64,000 nt of DNA from positions 186,001 to 250,000 of the forward strand of contig LR778135.1 in NCBI GenBank assembly GCA_902810075.1, written 5' to 3'. Position numbers and translations under genes: made by a program. Source of the DNA: Ruminococcaceae bacterium BL-6 (GTDB lineage: Bacteria; Bacillota; Clostridia; Oscillospirales; Acutalibacteraceae). The notes under the pieces are model-generated. The model worked only from the letters and a program-made list of their open reading frames with translations. It was not told the DNA's origin and searched no databases. Positions 46,710 to 55,888 of the stretch are shown piece by piece (position 1 is the first letter of the stretch; each line of letters opens with the position of its first letter).

Positions 46710-47678
46710 ATGAGTAAGAAGATCTCGCTATCCTATCATGAAAAAGGCGGACAAATATTCCGCCTGGCCCGAAGCAATGCAATCTACTTATTCCTGCTGC
46801 TGTTCTTTGCGGCCGCATGCTTCGCGTCCCCCCACTTCCGTTCGGTTTCCAACATTACGACCCTGCTGAGCCAGTCCTCCATCATCGGGATTCTGGCAAT
46901 CGGGCAGACGATCGTTTTGATCACAGGCGGCTTCGATCTTTCGCATGGCTCCTTTCTGGCGCTTGTTTCGGTGTTGATCGCGATTGTGATACCGACCAGC
47001 ATCTTCGGCGCCTTTCTGGCGGCGATGGTGTCCCTGCTGGCGCTTGGCTTCGTGAATGGCTTTTTTGTCAATAAAGGGATTTCTCCGTTTATCGTGACGC
47101 TGGGCATGCAGGGAATCGCGAGAACGCTCGCCCTGTGGCTGGCAAATTCAAAATCGATCAGCTTCAAGGCGGATATCAGCGTGTTCGCCTATGGGTCCCT
47201 GTTCGGAATCCCGTACTGTGTGATCATCTGGGCCGTTCTCATGGCGGTATTCGCATTCATATTGAATAAGACCGTTCCCGGCCGCCACATCTACGCGATA
47301 GGCGGAAACAGCGAATCCGCCAGGCTTTCCGGCGTGAATGTGGAAGCCGTCCGGTATTTTGCCTATTGCATCAGTGCCTTTTGCTCGTTTGCGGCGGGTG
47401 TCATTTACGTTTCAAAGCTCGGGGTGGGCATGCCGGATAAGGCGGTCGGATACGAAATGGATTCCATCGCGTGCGCGATTATCGGCGGGACAAGCCTTTT
47501 CGGCGGCGTCGGAAAGCTGAGCGGAACCCTGGCCGGTGTTTTGATTTACGGCATTATCACAAACATTCAGAACCTGATGGGAGTGTCTGCATACTGGCAG
47601 GATGTCATCAAGGGCCTGATAATCCTGGTTGCGGTTTACTTCAATTTGGTGAGTAACAGGCGCCAGAGGGGAGCGTGA
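46710..47678 (+). CDS. Sugar ABC permease 1 (RbsC/YtfT family)
   Basis: 322 residues, about eight to ten helices, with the CUT2 permease motif GQTIVLITGGFDLSHGSFLA and IGGTSLFGGVGKLSGTLAG. It has a different sequence from the second permease, so the channel is probably a heterodimer as in YtfT-YjfF. It overlaps the next gene by 1 bp (TGATG). Confidence 0.93.
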   Translation: MSKKISLSYHEKGGQIFRLARSNAIYLFLLLFFAAACFASPHFRSVSNITTLLSQSSIIGILAIGQTIVLITGGFDLSHGSFLALVSVLIAIVIPTSIFGAFLAAMVSLLALGFVNGFFVNKGISPFIVTLGMQGIARTLALWLANSKSISFKADISVFAYGSLFGIPYCVIIWAVLMAVFAFILNKTVPGRHIYAIGGNSESARLSGVNVEAVRYFAYCISAFCSFAAGVIYVSKLGVGMPDKAVGYEMDSIACAIIGGTSLFGGVGKLSGTLAGVLIYGIITNIQNLMGVSAYWQDVIKGLIILVAVYFNLVSNRRQRGA

Positions 47679-48634
47679 TGGTTGAGATGAGAAGCGAAAA
47701 GCTGAATGCGAGAAATCTTTTTTCACAGTACCGTTTATTTATGATTCTTCTGCTCATGGCGGCGATCCTTTCGGTTGCAACCAAAGGAGTTTTTCTCCAC
47801 AAGGACAATATCATCAATCTGTTTACCCAGAATGCCATGCTCGGCATTATCGCCATCGGGCAGTTCCTGGTGATCCTTACCGGCGGCATCGATCTGTCGG
47901 TCGGCTCGGTCATGATGATGACCTCTGTGTTCTACGTCAGGTTTCAGGGCCTGGGCGCGGTTGCATGCGCGACGCTGGCGATTTTGCTGGGGACGGCATT
48001 CGGAGTGATGAACGCGCTCCTGATCACGAAAGTGAAGATCAACCCGTTTATCACCACCCTGGCGACTATGGCCGTGGCGGAAGGCCTGGGCAACATTTTT
48101 GTGGACGGCCACACCATCTTCAATATTCAGCCGTCTTTTCTGGCAATCGGGCGGATAAAAATTGCTTCAGTCTCCATCTATGTGTTCTTTTGGATCGCCA
48201 TCGCGGTCGTTATGGCGCTGATTCTCAGATATACGTCGTTCGGCATCAAGCTGTACAGTACGGGCGGAAACGCCTCGGTGGCCTATCTTTCCGGCATCAA
48301 AACCGACCGGGTCATCAGCGCGGCCTACATCATCTCCGGGCTGCTGTGCGGCGTTGTGGGCGTCCTGTATACCGCGAAGCTGTGCGTCGGGGATCCGACG
48401 ATCGCCGGAACTTATAACACCGACTCGATTACGGCGGTTGTCATCGGCGGGACCTCAATGGCGGGCGGCGAAGGGAAATTATTCAATATCGTCCTTGGAG
48501 TTCTGATTCTGGGGATGTTGAGCAATTTCATGAACACCATGGGCGTCCCGAGCGCGCTTCACGTCGGCGTAAAAGGATGCATTTTGATCGCCACTGTGCT
48601 GTTCAATATCTACGAAAAGAAAAGATCCAAGTAA
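47678..48634 (+). CDS. Sugar ABC permease 2 (RbsC/YjfF family)
   Basis: 318 residues, with GQFLVILTGGIDLSVGSVMM, ALLITKVKINPFITTLATMA and IGGTSMAGGEGKLFN. Two non-identical CUT2 permeases with one ATPase and one binding protein is the YtfQRT-YjfF arrangement, known for furanose sugars. ATG 47678 is used; GTG 47675 is also possible. Confidence 0.92.
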   Translation: MVEMRSEKLNARNLFSQYRLFMILLLMAAILSVATKGVFLHKDNIINLFTQNAMLGIIAIGQFLVILTGGIDLSVGSVMMMTSVFYVRFQGLGAVACATLAILLGTAFGVMNALLITKVKINPFITTLATMAVAEGLGNIFVDGHTIFNIQPSFLAIGRIKIASVSIYVFFWIAIAVVMALILRYTSFGIKLYSTGGNASVAYLSGIKTDRVISAAYIISGLLCGVVGVLYTAKLCVGDPTIAGTYNTDSITAVVIGGTSMAGGEGKLFNIVLGVLILGMLSNFMNTMGVPSALHVGVKGCILIATVLFNIYEKKRSK

Positions 48635-48682
48635 TTATGCGGGTTTACAAGGCACCGCATAAAAATAAAGGGAGGAAAAAAC

Positions 48683-49732
48683 ATGAAAAAGCTCATTTCG
48701 GTCCTTTTAGCTGGAGTTTTGGCCCTTTCGCTTACAGGGTGCGGCTCCGGAAATCAATCCGCGGGGTCGGCGGCTCCGTCGGGGGCAGCCGACGCGGCGC
48801 AGCCGGGTTCTTCCGAGAAGAAACTGATTGCGTTTTCTCAGGGGGACAATGGAAACTCGTGGCGCGTCACCTGCACGGATGACCTGAAGGCCACCGCGGA
48901 AGCGAGGGGGTATGAATTTGTCTGGGTCGACGCCGGCGCCGACCCGTCCAAGCAGCTCTCCGATATTCAGGACCTTCTTTCCAGGAAGCCCAGCATCCTG
49001 ATCGTTGATCCCGTTCAGACCGACGCCCTGACCCCCTGCGTCGATATGGCGACGAAAGCCAATGTCCCCCTGATCACGATCGACCGGGCCGTCGGCGCGA
49101 AGGTGGGCACCGGGACCTATGTCGCGAACATCGTGCAGGATTTCGTCGAGGTCGGGAGACAGGCTGGACAGTATACGGTCGATTACTTGACCAAAAAATA
49201 CGGGAAGCCCCAGGGCAAGGTCCTGGAAATCTCGGGTACCGTCGGCTCGTCCCCGTCCATTGACGAATCCAACGGAATCCGTGAGGTCCTGAGCAAATAT
49301 CCCGATATCAAGATCGTGGCTTCCCAGTCCGGCGACTATGCGCGCGCCACCGCACGCACCGTGATGGATGATTTTCTCAACAAATATCCCAAGGGCTCCG
49401 TCGATTTTCTCATCAGCTACAATGATGAAATGTCTTTGGGCGCGATGCAGGCGATGGAGGATGCCGGCAGGACGGATCTGTTCGGCGCCATCGTTTCCAA
49501 GGACGGCATGAGGGATGCGCTTGGCGAAGTCGTGAAGGGGAGAATCTATGCGTGCGTGCAGTGCACACCCTATTTCGGCAAGACCACATTCGACCTTGCG
49601 GAAAAGATCCTCAAAGGGGAATCCTATGAATCGACGGTCAACATCCCCTTCACCGATTTCGATATGGCAAAAAACAAGGCGGCCACCGAGGAATATTATC
49701 AGAAGCTGATGAAGGACAACCTGGCCTATTAA
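48683..49732 (+). CDS. Sugar-binding lipoprotein of the ABC transporter
   Basis: 349 residues: signal peptide and lipobox LTGC (Cys20), a Ser/Ala/Gly linker, then a type 1 periplasmic-binding fold (GDNGNSWRVTCTDDLKATAE, ITIDRAVGAKVGTGTYVAN). It is of the RbsB/YtfQ kind. It captures the sugar outside the membrane. ATG after AAAGGGAGG; it follows the permeases by 48 bp. Confidence 0.93.
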   Translation: MKKLISVLLAGVLALSLTGCGSGNQSAGSAAPSGAADAAQPGSSEKKLIAFSQGDNGNSWRVTCTDDLKATAEARGYEFVWVDAGADPSKQLSDIQDLLSRKPSILIVDPVQTDALTPCVDMATKANVPLITIDRAVGAKVGTGTYVANIVQDFVEVGRQAGQYTVDYLTKKYGKPQGKVLEISGTVGSSPSIDESNGIREVLSKYPDIKIVASQSGDYARATARTVMDDFLNKYPKGSVDFLISYNDEMSLGAMQAMEDAGRTDLFGAIVSKDGMRDALGEVVKGRIYACVQCTPYFGKTTFDLAEKILKGESYESTVNIPFTDFDMAKNKAATEEYYQKLMKDNLAY

Positions 49733-49878
49733 AGGAATATTCAAAGGCAGGGGCCTGATTTTGGGCTGGTCAGGCGGCACATCCCCGGAAAAGTTCACCG
49801 CTCGGCGGTTTGAATTTCCGGGAAATCGCTTGGCGCCTTGGTAAAAGACTTGGAACATATGGAAAGGAGCAATCAGAA

Positions 49879-50655
49879 ATGGGAAAATTTGAAAACAAGA
49901 ATGTGGTGATCACCGGGTCCTCGGAAGGCGTGGGGCAGACGATCGCCTGTGAATTTGCCAAAGAAGGAGCGAACCTGTTCCTTGCGAACAGGCGCGTTCC
50001 GGAAAGGACGATGGAGATGATCCGTCCGTTCGGAAAAGAGGCGTCCTACGCGATATGCGACATCGGCAAGGAGCGGGACGTTGTTGAGATGGCAAAGAAA
50101 GCCGCGGAGACCTTTGACGGGAAGATCGATATCCTTGTGAATAACGCGGGGTTCAACGGGAAGGCCCACCTGGTCAAGGATATGCCTCTGTCCGACTGGG
50201 AGTACACGATAAAGGTCAACCTTACGGGCACGATGATGGTGACCAGGGAAATCGTTCCGTATATGATCTCGCGGAAGTCCGGCGTCATCATGAACATGTC
50301 GAGCAATACGGGGCGCCGCGGGATCCCGTACAGGGCGGATTATGCCTGCACCAAGTGGGCGCTGATCGGCCTGACGCAGACGCTCGCGCTGGAGCTGGCG
50401 GAGCACAACATCCGCGTGAATGCGGTCTGCCCCGGCCCGATCGAAGGCGAGAGGGCCGAGCAGCTTGTGCGGATGCATGCCGAGGCGGAGCATCGCAGCC
50501 TGGATGAAATGCATCGGTCGTGGGAGGATGTTCCCATGAAACGCTTCGTCAAGCCGGAGGAAGTCGCCGATGTGGTCAAATTCCTGTGCGGCAGCGAAAG
50601 CAGCTCGCTTACGGGCCAGGCCATCAATGTCTCCTGCGGGCTCATCATGACCTGA
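49879..50655 (+). CDS. Short-chain dehydrogenase/reductase
   Basis: 258 residues, classical SDR: NAD(P) motif TGSSEGVGQ, NNAG, catalytic Ser in MNMSSNTGRRG and Tyr-x3-Lys in YACTK. In context it could oxidise the imported sugar to its lactone, or the later 2-keto-3-deoxy acid. ATG 49879 is nine bases after AAAGGAG. Confidence 0.92.
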   Translation: MGKFENKNVVITGSSEGVGQTIACEFAKEGANLFLANRRVPERTMEMIRPFGKEASYAICDIGKERDVVEMAKKAAETFDGKIDILVNNAGFNGKAHLVKDMPLSDWEYTIKVNLTGTMMVTREIVPYMISRKSGVIMNMSSNTGRRGIPYRADYACTKWALIGLTQTLALELAEHNIRVNAVCPGPIEGERAEQLVRMHAEAEHRSLDEMHRSWEDVPMKRFVKPEEVADVVKFLCGSESSSLTGQAINVSCGLIMT

Positions 50656-50764
50656 TGCGGCTCCGCCCGGATCCGTGCGGGAAAGCAGGTGGGACGGCGG
50701 TGGAGGCCATGGATTTCCCAAAATAAGTCTCATATCAAATAAAATCAAAGCAGTTGAGGTCATT

Positions 50765-51940
50765 ATGAAGATATTGAAGATCGAGACGTATATTCTTAGA
50801 GTACCGTTAGGAAACGAGAGGTTCTACTCTTCCCAGTGTGCTTTCCCGGAAAGAAACAGTATGCTGGTCCACATCGAAACCGACGAAGGGATCGGCGGCT
50901 GGGGAGAAGGGGGACAGTACGGCCCTCCGGAACCGGTGGCTTCCTGCATCAACGACGTCCTTGCCAAACAGCTGATCGGGCGGGATCCCCTGCAGCCCAT
51001 GGTGCTGTGGGATGAGATGTATGCGAGCACCAGGGACTTTGGGCAGAAGGGAACCTATATCGAGGCGATCAGCGCAATCGATATCGCGCTGTGGGACATT
51101 ATGGGAAAGGCCCTGGGAAAACCCATCTATACGCTGCTTGGCGGCGCGCACCGGAAAAGAGTGCCGGCCTATGCGACCGGATGCTATTACCGCGGCGAAG
51201 ATCCTTTCGATTATCGGTCCAACCTGCACAGGCTCGGAGAAGAGGCAAAAGGATATGTCGACACCGGCTTCCGAATGCTGAAAATAAAAGTGGGGCTCCT
51301 GCCGATCGAGCAGGATCTGGAACGGGCCGCCGCGGTCCGGCAGGCGGTGGGGAACGATATCAAGCTGTTTGTGGACTGCAATCATTCCTACAACGCCTTC
51401 AACGCGGTGAAAATGATAAGCGGGCTGGAGAAGCTGGGCGTCGTCTTTGTGGAAGAGCCGGTGATCCCCGAAGACCTGGAAGGGTACAAGTATGTGCGGT
51501 CCAAAGTCAATATGGCGATTGCCTGCGGGGAGTGCGAATATACCCGGTACGGGTTTAAAAATCTCATCACCGCGGGCTGCATTGACATCGCGCAGCCGGA
51601 CATCTGCGTTTGCGGCGGGCTTTCCGAATGGATGAAGATCATGGCGCTCGCACAGGCGTTCGGCGTATGGACCATCCCGCATGTGTGGGGGTCCGGCATC
51701 GCGCTGGCCGCGGCGCTGCATGCGGTCGCGACGATACCGGAGTTCCCCCATACGGCGAATCGCGTGGTGACGCAGAACGAGCCTATGGTGGAATATGACC
51801 GCAACCCCAACCCCCTGCGGGACCTTCTTCTCAAAGAAAAGTTCGAGCTGGTAAACGGCTGCGTCGTGGTGCCCGCGGGGCCGGGCCTCGGGGTGGAGAT
51901 CGACAGAAAGATCCTGGAAAAATATTCGGTCCGGAAATGA
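50765..51940 (+). CDS. Enolase-superfamily sugar-acid dehydratase (mandelate racemase-like)
   Basis: 391 residues. Barrel residues of the mandelate-racemase group are visible: KxK in MLKIKVG, metal ligands Asp in FVDCNHSYN, Glu in FVEEPV and Glu in ACGECEY, and the catalytic His in TIPHVWGSG. Such enzymes dehydrate sugar acids (fuconate, rhamnonate, galactonate and others) to 2-keto-3-deoxy acids. ATG 50765 follows GAGGTCATT. The substrate must match the neighbouring mutarotase and transporter. Confidence 0.92.
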   Translation: MKILKIETYILRVPLGNERFYSSQCAFPERNSMLVHIETDEGIGGWGEGGQYGPPEPVASCINDVLAKQLIGRDPLQPMVLWDEMYASTRDFGQKGTYIEAISAIDIALWDIMGKALGKPIYTLLGGAHRKRVPAYATGCYYRGEDPFDYRSNLHRLGEEAKGYVDTGFRMLKIKVGLLPIEQDLERAAAVRQAVGNDIKLFVDCNHSYNAFNAVKMISGLEKLGVVFVEEPVIPEDLEGYKYVRSKVNMAIACGECEYTRYGFKNLITAGCIDIAQPDICVCGGLSEWMKIMALAQAFGVWTIPHVWGSGIALAAALHAVATIPEFPHTANRVVTQNEPMVEYDRNPNPLRDLLLKEKFELVNGCVVVPAGPGLGVEIDRKILEKYSVRK

Positions 51941-51968
51941 CCCGGCCCTGATTCATGGAGGTGATCCG

Positions 51969-52880
51969 ATGAAAGCAATCGATATCCATGCCCATATTTT
52001 TTCCTGTGTGCATGGAGCAAACCGGAACGGCCCGGTGACTTCGGAGCGGTACGGGCGGGTTTTCAACGGCGGCTCCGTAAAGCCGTTCATGCCCCCTCTG
52101 AGCGATCACACGACGTTTACGGAGGACAATCTGCTCGAAATGATGGCCCGGTCGGACGTGGAAAAGGCGGTTCTTTTGCAGAACCCAACCATCGGCCTTA
52201 TCAACGGGGAAGTCGCCGGGGCGGTGCGCGCTCATCCCGGTGTGTTCGTGGCGGCCGCGCAGGTGGACCCATTTCTTCCCGATGCGGCGGAACGGCTGCA
52301 GGCGCTGGTCGAGACGGGCGCGTTCCGCGCGCTGAAGCTGGAAATGAGCGACGACTGGGGGTGGCTTTCCATTCATCCGCAGGCGGATTTTCACTATCGG
52401 AAGGTTTACCCGCTTCTTGACGTCGCCGCGGCGAACCGCCTGCATGTGATTTTCGATACCGGCGCTACGACGGGCGCGGCATATCTTGTGGATGAGCTTC
52501 GCGGCCTTGTCCGTGATTATCCGGACATACATTTTGTCTTTGAGCATCTGGGATATATGACGCCCGGCGGGGACGAGCCGCGCTATGGGCAGCTTTTGCA
52601 GCTCGGACGCCTGGAGAATGTCAGCTTCGGAATCTCCGCCGCAGGGCAGCTTCTTGCGGAGGAGTACCCGTGCAAACGCGCGCTTCTGCTTCTGCAGCAG
52701 GCCTATGAAATCATGGGCGCGGAAAAGCTCCTCTGGGGATCCGACTGTCCCACGACGCTGTGCCGCTATACCTATCAGCAGATGAAGGATTTCGTTGCAC
52801 TGCACGCAACCTTCCTGACCGAAAAAGAGCGCTTTCAAATTCTTTACGGCAATGCGGACCGGATGTTTTTCGGAGACTGA
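51969..52880 (+). CDS. Amidohydrolase-family lactonase-like hydrolase
   Basis: 303 residues of the amidohydrolase-2 family: HxH metal motif IDIHAHIF at the start, FEHLGYMTPGG, and the Asp of WGSDCPTT. Members of this superfamily hydrolyse sugar lactones (for example L-fucono-lactone) or decarboxylate acids. Set between a dehydratase and a mutarotase, a lactonase role fits best. ATG follows GGAGGTGATCCG. Confidence 0.85.
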   Translation: MKAIDIHAHIFSCVHGANRNGPVTSERYGRVFNGGSVKPFMPPLSDHTTFTEDNLLEMMARSDVEKAVLLQNPTIGLINGEVAGAVRAHPGVFVAAAQVDPFLPDAAERLQALVETGAFRALKLEMSDDWGWLSIHPQADFHYRKVYPLLDVAAANRLHVIFDTGATTGAAYLVDELRGLVRDYPDIHFVFEHLGYMTPGGDEPRYGQLLQLGRLENVSFGISAAGQLLAEEYPCKRALLLLQQAYEIMGAEKLLWGSDCPTTLCRYTYQQMKDFVALHATFLTEKERFQILYGNADRMFFGD

Positions 52881-52920
52881 TTTCCCGCATACTGTGAACC
52901 TGTAAGGAGGAGATATCATC

Positions 52921-53367
52921 ATGCTCAAAAAAATACCTTCCATTCTGTCGCCGGAGCTGCTGAAGGTTCTGGATGAAATGGGGCACGGCGACCGGATCTG
53001 CATCGGCGACGGAAATTTTCCGGGGACGTCTTTGGCAAGGGCGGGGGGAGCCATCCTCCTGCGCGCGGATGGGCACGGTGTTCCCGCGCTGCTGAATGCC
53101 ATTCTGGAACTGATCCCGCTGGATGAAAATGTGGATACTCCCGTTATGCTGATGGATACGATGGAAAGCGACAAGCATCTGGACATCGTCATCTGGAAGG
53201 AATACGAGAAGATCGTCGAAAAGTACGACAAGCGCGGAAAGGCCGCAATCGGCAAATATGAGCGCTCTGAATTTTACGAGCAGGCGAAGAATACCTATTG
53301 CGTTCTTCAGTCCGGCGAGTCCGCCATTTATGGAAATATCATCCTGAGAAAAGGCATCGTCTATTGA
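52921..53367 (+). CDS. FucU/RbsD-family sugar mutarotase
   Basis: 148 residues, the family size. It has the catalytic His in EMGHGDRICIGDGNFP and the C-terminal YGNIILRKG. These decameric enzymes interconvert anomers of fucose, ribose or similar sugars in the cytoplasm. Its presence shows that the operon handles a free sugar. Last gene before a strong terminator. Confidence 0.93.
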   Translation: MLKKIPSILSPELLKVLDEMGHGDRICIGDGNFPGTSLARAGGAILLRADGHGVPALLNAILELIPLDENVDTPVMLMDTMESDKHLDIVIWKEYEKIVEKYDKRGKAAIGKYERSEFYEQAKNTYCVLQSGESAIYGNIILRKGIVY

Positions 53368-53488
53368 CGCGTTCCGGCTGTTATTTGGCGGCGCGGCCGC
53401 GCGAACGCATGAAACAAGCCTCCCCCAAAGCCGGAAGGCGGCCACGGACCTATTAGAAGGATGATTCGGGTGGTTTTCCGGCGAAATA

Positions 53489-53533
53489 AAAGCAGGTCAT
53501 ATCCAAAACCTTTTGGATATGACCTGCTTTTTT
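53489..53533 (+). terminator. Terminator of the sugar operon
   Basis: An AAAGCAGGTCATATCCAAAA stem pairs with its exact complement around a two-base loop, followed by six T. Very strong. Confidence 0.95.
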
Positions 53534-53689
53534 GCGTCCTGCCCGGTGGAAAAAGCGGGGCGTATCGGAAAAAAACCACTTGTCATTGTCGCGCGCGACC
53601 GGTGTGGAGAATCCAGGGGGCTGCGCCGGTTCCCGATGCGGCTTGCTTATGTCTGCGGCTTTCCGGCGGAACCAGGCCTGCAGAAAGAC

Positions 53690-53733
53690 AGGTAGGTCAG
53701 ACAACTTTTAGCATCAGTTGCCTGACCTACCTG
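53690..53733 (-). terminator. Hairpin after the sigma-54 regulator gene
   Basis: AGGTAGGTCAG.CAAC pairs with GTTG.CTGACCTACCT and is followed on the minus strand by GTCTTTCT. A probable terminator for the convergent regulator. The rest of 53534-53748 shows no gene. Confidence 0.6.
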
Positions 53734-53748
53734 CTTTTGTGGTGTTCC

Positions 53749-55635
53749 TTACGGGATCAGGTGATATTTTTTCATCTTCCTCCAAAGGGTGGTCGTACTG
53801 ATATTCAGCTCTGCGGCTACCCGCGCTCTGCTGCCCTGGTTGCGCTCCAGAAGCTCCCGGATTTGCTCCTGCTCGTATGCCGCCGTCGAGCCTTTGGGAG
53901 CAGGCAGCGCCGCTTGGAAGGAAGGGCTTTCCTCCGCCTCCCGGCGGAGAATGCCGGCCAGATGTTCCGGGCGGATCCGGGTGCTGTCGGAAAGGGTGAC
54001 GGCGCGCTCCAGAAGATTGAAGAGCTGCCTGATGTTTCCCGGATAATTTCCTTCCTGGAGCAGCCTGACCGCTTCCTCACTGAAGGATACCCCATGGCAG
54101 TTCGCCGCCAGATAGTGGCCGATCAGGCTGGGAATATCCTCTTTTCGCTGCCGGAGCGGGGGCAGGTGCAGCTCCAGCACATTCAGCCGGTAGAGCAGGT
54201 CCTCGCGGAATTTTTTTGCCCGCACCAGCGCCTCCAGATCCTTGTTGGTGGCGCTGATCACGCGCACGTCGATCGGGATCGTCTGGTTGTCCCCCAGCCG
54301 GCTGATTTCCTTTTCCTGAAGCACGCGGAGCAGCTTTGCCTGAACGTTGATGTCCATCTCGCCGATCTCGTCCAGGAACACGGTTCCTCCGTGCGCCCAC
54401 TCGAACAGTCCCATTTTCCCTTCCTTGTTGGCCCCGGTAAAGGCTCCCTTTACATAGCCGAACAGTTCGCTTTCCAGAATGGATTCCGGAAGCGCTGCGC
54501 AGTTGATGGCCACAAAGGGCTCTTCCGCCCGCTTGCTGTAGGTGTGTATGCTTTGGGCGAAGATTTCTTTCCCGGTTCCGGTTTCTCCGGTAATCAGGAC
54601 GGCGCTGCCGCTTCTGGCGTATTTTTTCGCGAGACGGATCGTTTCCCTGATCGCGGCGCTTTTGCCCAAGATATCTTCAAATGTGTACTTGGCGGCGGGG
54701 CGTTTTTCGTTCAGCTTGATGCGGATCTGTTTTTCCGCGGACTGGATCCGGTTTCCGCTGCCGACGATGACGACCACGCTTTTGATCTGAGAGTTGACAA
54801 TGATGGGCTTGCAGTTTACAAAATAAACGCGGGAGAACAGGTTCACAATGGTTTTGTAGGGCGCATCCCTCTGGTTCAGAACCTGTTTCGCCTCTGTTTC
54901 AGGGAACAGCAGCCCCAGGATCTCTCCCGGCGTCCGGTTCCGGAACAGGGCCTTGGCGTTGTCGTTCTGAAACAGAAGCTCGCCGGAACGGGAAAAGTTG
55001 AGGATTGCGTCGGGAGTACCGTTGACGGTGGCCAATATCGTCTGCAGGTATTCGTCCCTCGCTTCCAGCGACATCAGGATGTTCAGCGCCCGGTCGATGG
55101 CCATCTCCACGTTGCTGGTGCGCACCCGCAGCATGACATGGCGCAGATGATGGGCGTCGGCGACCTGTTTTACGGTGAAGCCGCCGATCAGGACCCGGAT
55201 GTCGGGCCGAAGCTCGCTCATGATATCCTGCTCGATGGTGTCCGGCGATTTGGGGCCGATGACCTGCACATCGGTTCCGGAGATCTGGCGGAAGTACATC
55301 ATCGTGTCGTATGCATTGTCGAACCCCACCAGCGCGCTTTCCTCCGGCGCACAGCATCCCGTGTGGACGGATTCGTAGATCTCTTCGAAAAGATAGGGGA
55401 CATCCACCACCGGAATGGACACATGCTCTTTCAGCAGCCGGACGTTCCGGCCCCGGGCGATCAGAATCTTTGCTCCGGAAGCGGCGGCCTTCTGGGCGTT
55501 CCGGACGGTATTCCGGCCGGTGGCTTCGATGATGCCCACCCGCCTGCTCAGACGCCGCTTGACGATGATCTGCCGGCTGGCGGCGGTGAAAACATCCGAG
55601 GCGGAAAAAATCATGATGTCTTTGACTTTTTCCAA
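53749..55635 (-). CDS. PrpR-type sigma-54-dependent transcription activator
   Basis: 628 residues: an N-terminal PrpR sensor domain (about 1-190), a PAS domain (about 195-300), an AAA+ domain with Walker A GETGTGKE, the sigma-54 contact loop in ELFGYVKGAFTGA and GGTVFLDEIGEM, and a Fis-type helix-turn-helix at the end (RARVAAELNISTTTLWRKMK). It activates -24/-12 promoters with RpoN. The divergent operon at 55889 has such a promoter and is the obvious target. The start is TTG 55635 after AAGGG. Confidence 0.94.
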   Translation of the reverse strand: MEKVKDIMIFSASDVFTAASRQIIVKRRLSRRVGIIEATGRNTVRNAQKAAASGAKILIARGRNVRLLKEHVSIPVVDVPYLFEEIYESVHTGCCAPEESALVGFDNAYDTMMYFRQISGTDVQVIGPKSPDTIEQDIMSELRPDIRVLIGGFTVKQVADAHHLRHVMLRVRTSNVEMAIDRALNILMSLEARDEYLQTILATVNGTPDAILNFSRSGELLFQNDNAKALFRNRTPGEILGLLFPETEAKQVLNQRDAPYKTIVNLFSRVYFVNCKPIIVNSQIKSVVVIVGSGNRIQSAEKQIRIKLNEKRPAAKYTFEDILGKSAAIRETIRLAKKYARSGSAVLITGETGTGKEIFAQSIHTYSKRAEEPFVAINCAALPESILESELFGYVKGAFTGANKEGKMGLFEWAHGGTVFLDEIGEMDINVQAKLLRVLQEKEISRLGDNQTIPIDVRVISATNKDLEALVRAKKFREDLLYRLNVLELHLPPLRQRKEDIPSLIGHYLAANCHGVSFSEEAVRLLQEGNYPGNIRQLFNLLERAVTLSDSTRIRPEHLAGILRREAEESPSFQAALPAPKGSTAAYEQEQIRELLERNQGSRARVAAELNISTTTLWRKMKKYHLIP

Positions 55636-55835
55636 TGGAAGCCCTTCTTTCTCTTCTGCATTTCAAAAATGAAATTCAATGGAATTCATTTAAATGATAT
55701 TATCATGATTGATGAAACTGTTAATGATTAAAAAGAAAATATTTTTTGAATCAAAACAAAGAATCGTGGAAAATAAGCATGGGATTTGCTATTATTTCAA
55801 ATTTTTTTCAATTACTTTTATTGAAAATAGAACAA

Positions 55836-55851
55836 TTGGCATATGAATTGC
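55836..55851 (+). promoter_or_regulatory. Sigma-54 promoter (-24/-12)
   Basis: TTGGCATATGAATTGC: GG at 55838-55839 and GC at 55850-55851 are 10 bp apart as required, about 37 bp before the start codon. The upstream region 55640-55800 is AT-rich and contains the near-palindrome TGATATTATCA (55695-55705), a possible activator site. Confidence 0.82.
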
Positions 55852-55888
55852 TTTCTTTATTGAGTGGAACAAGAAAGGAGGACAAAGA

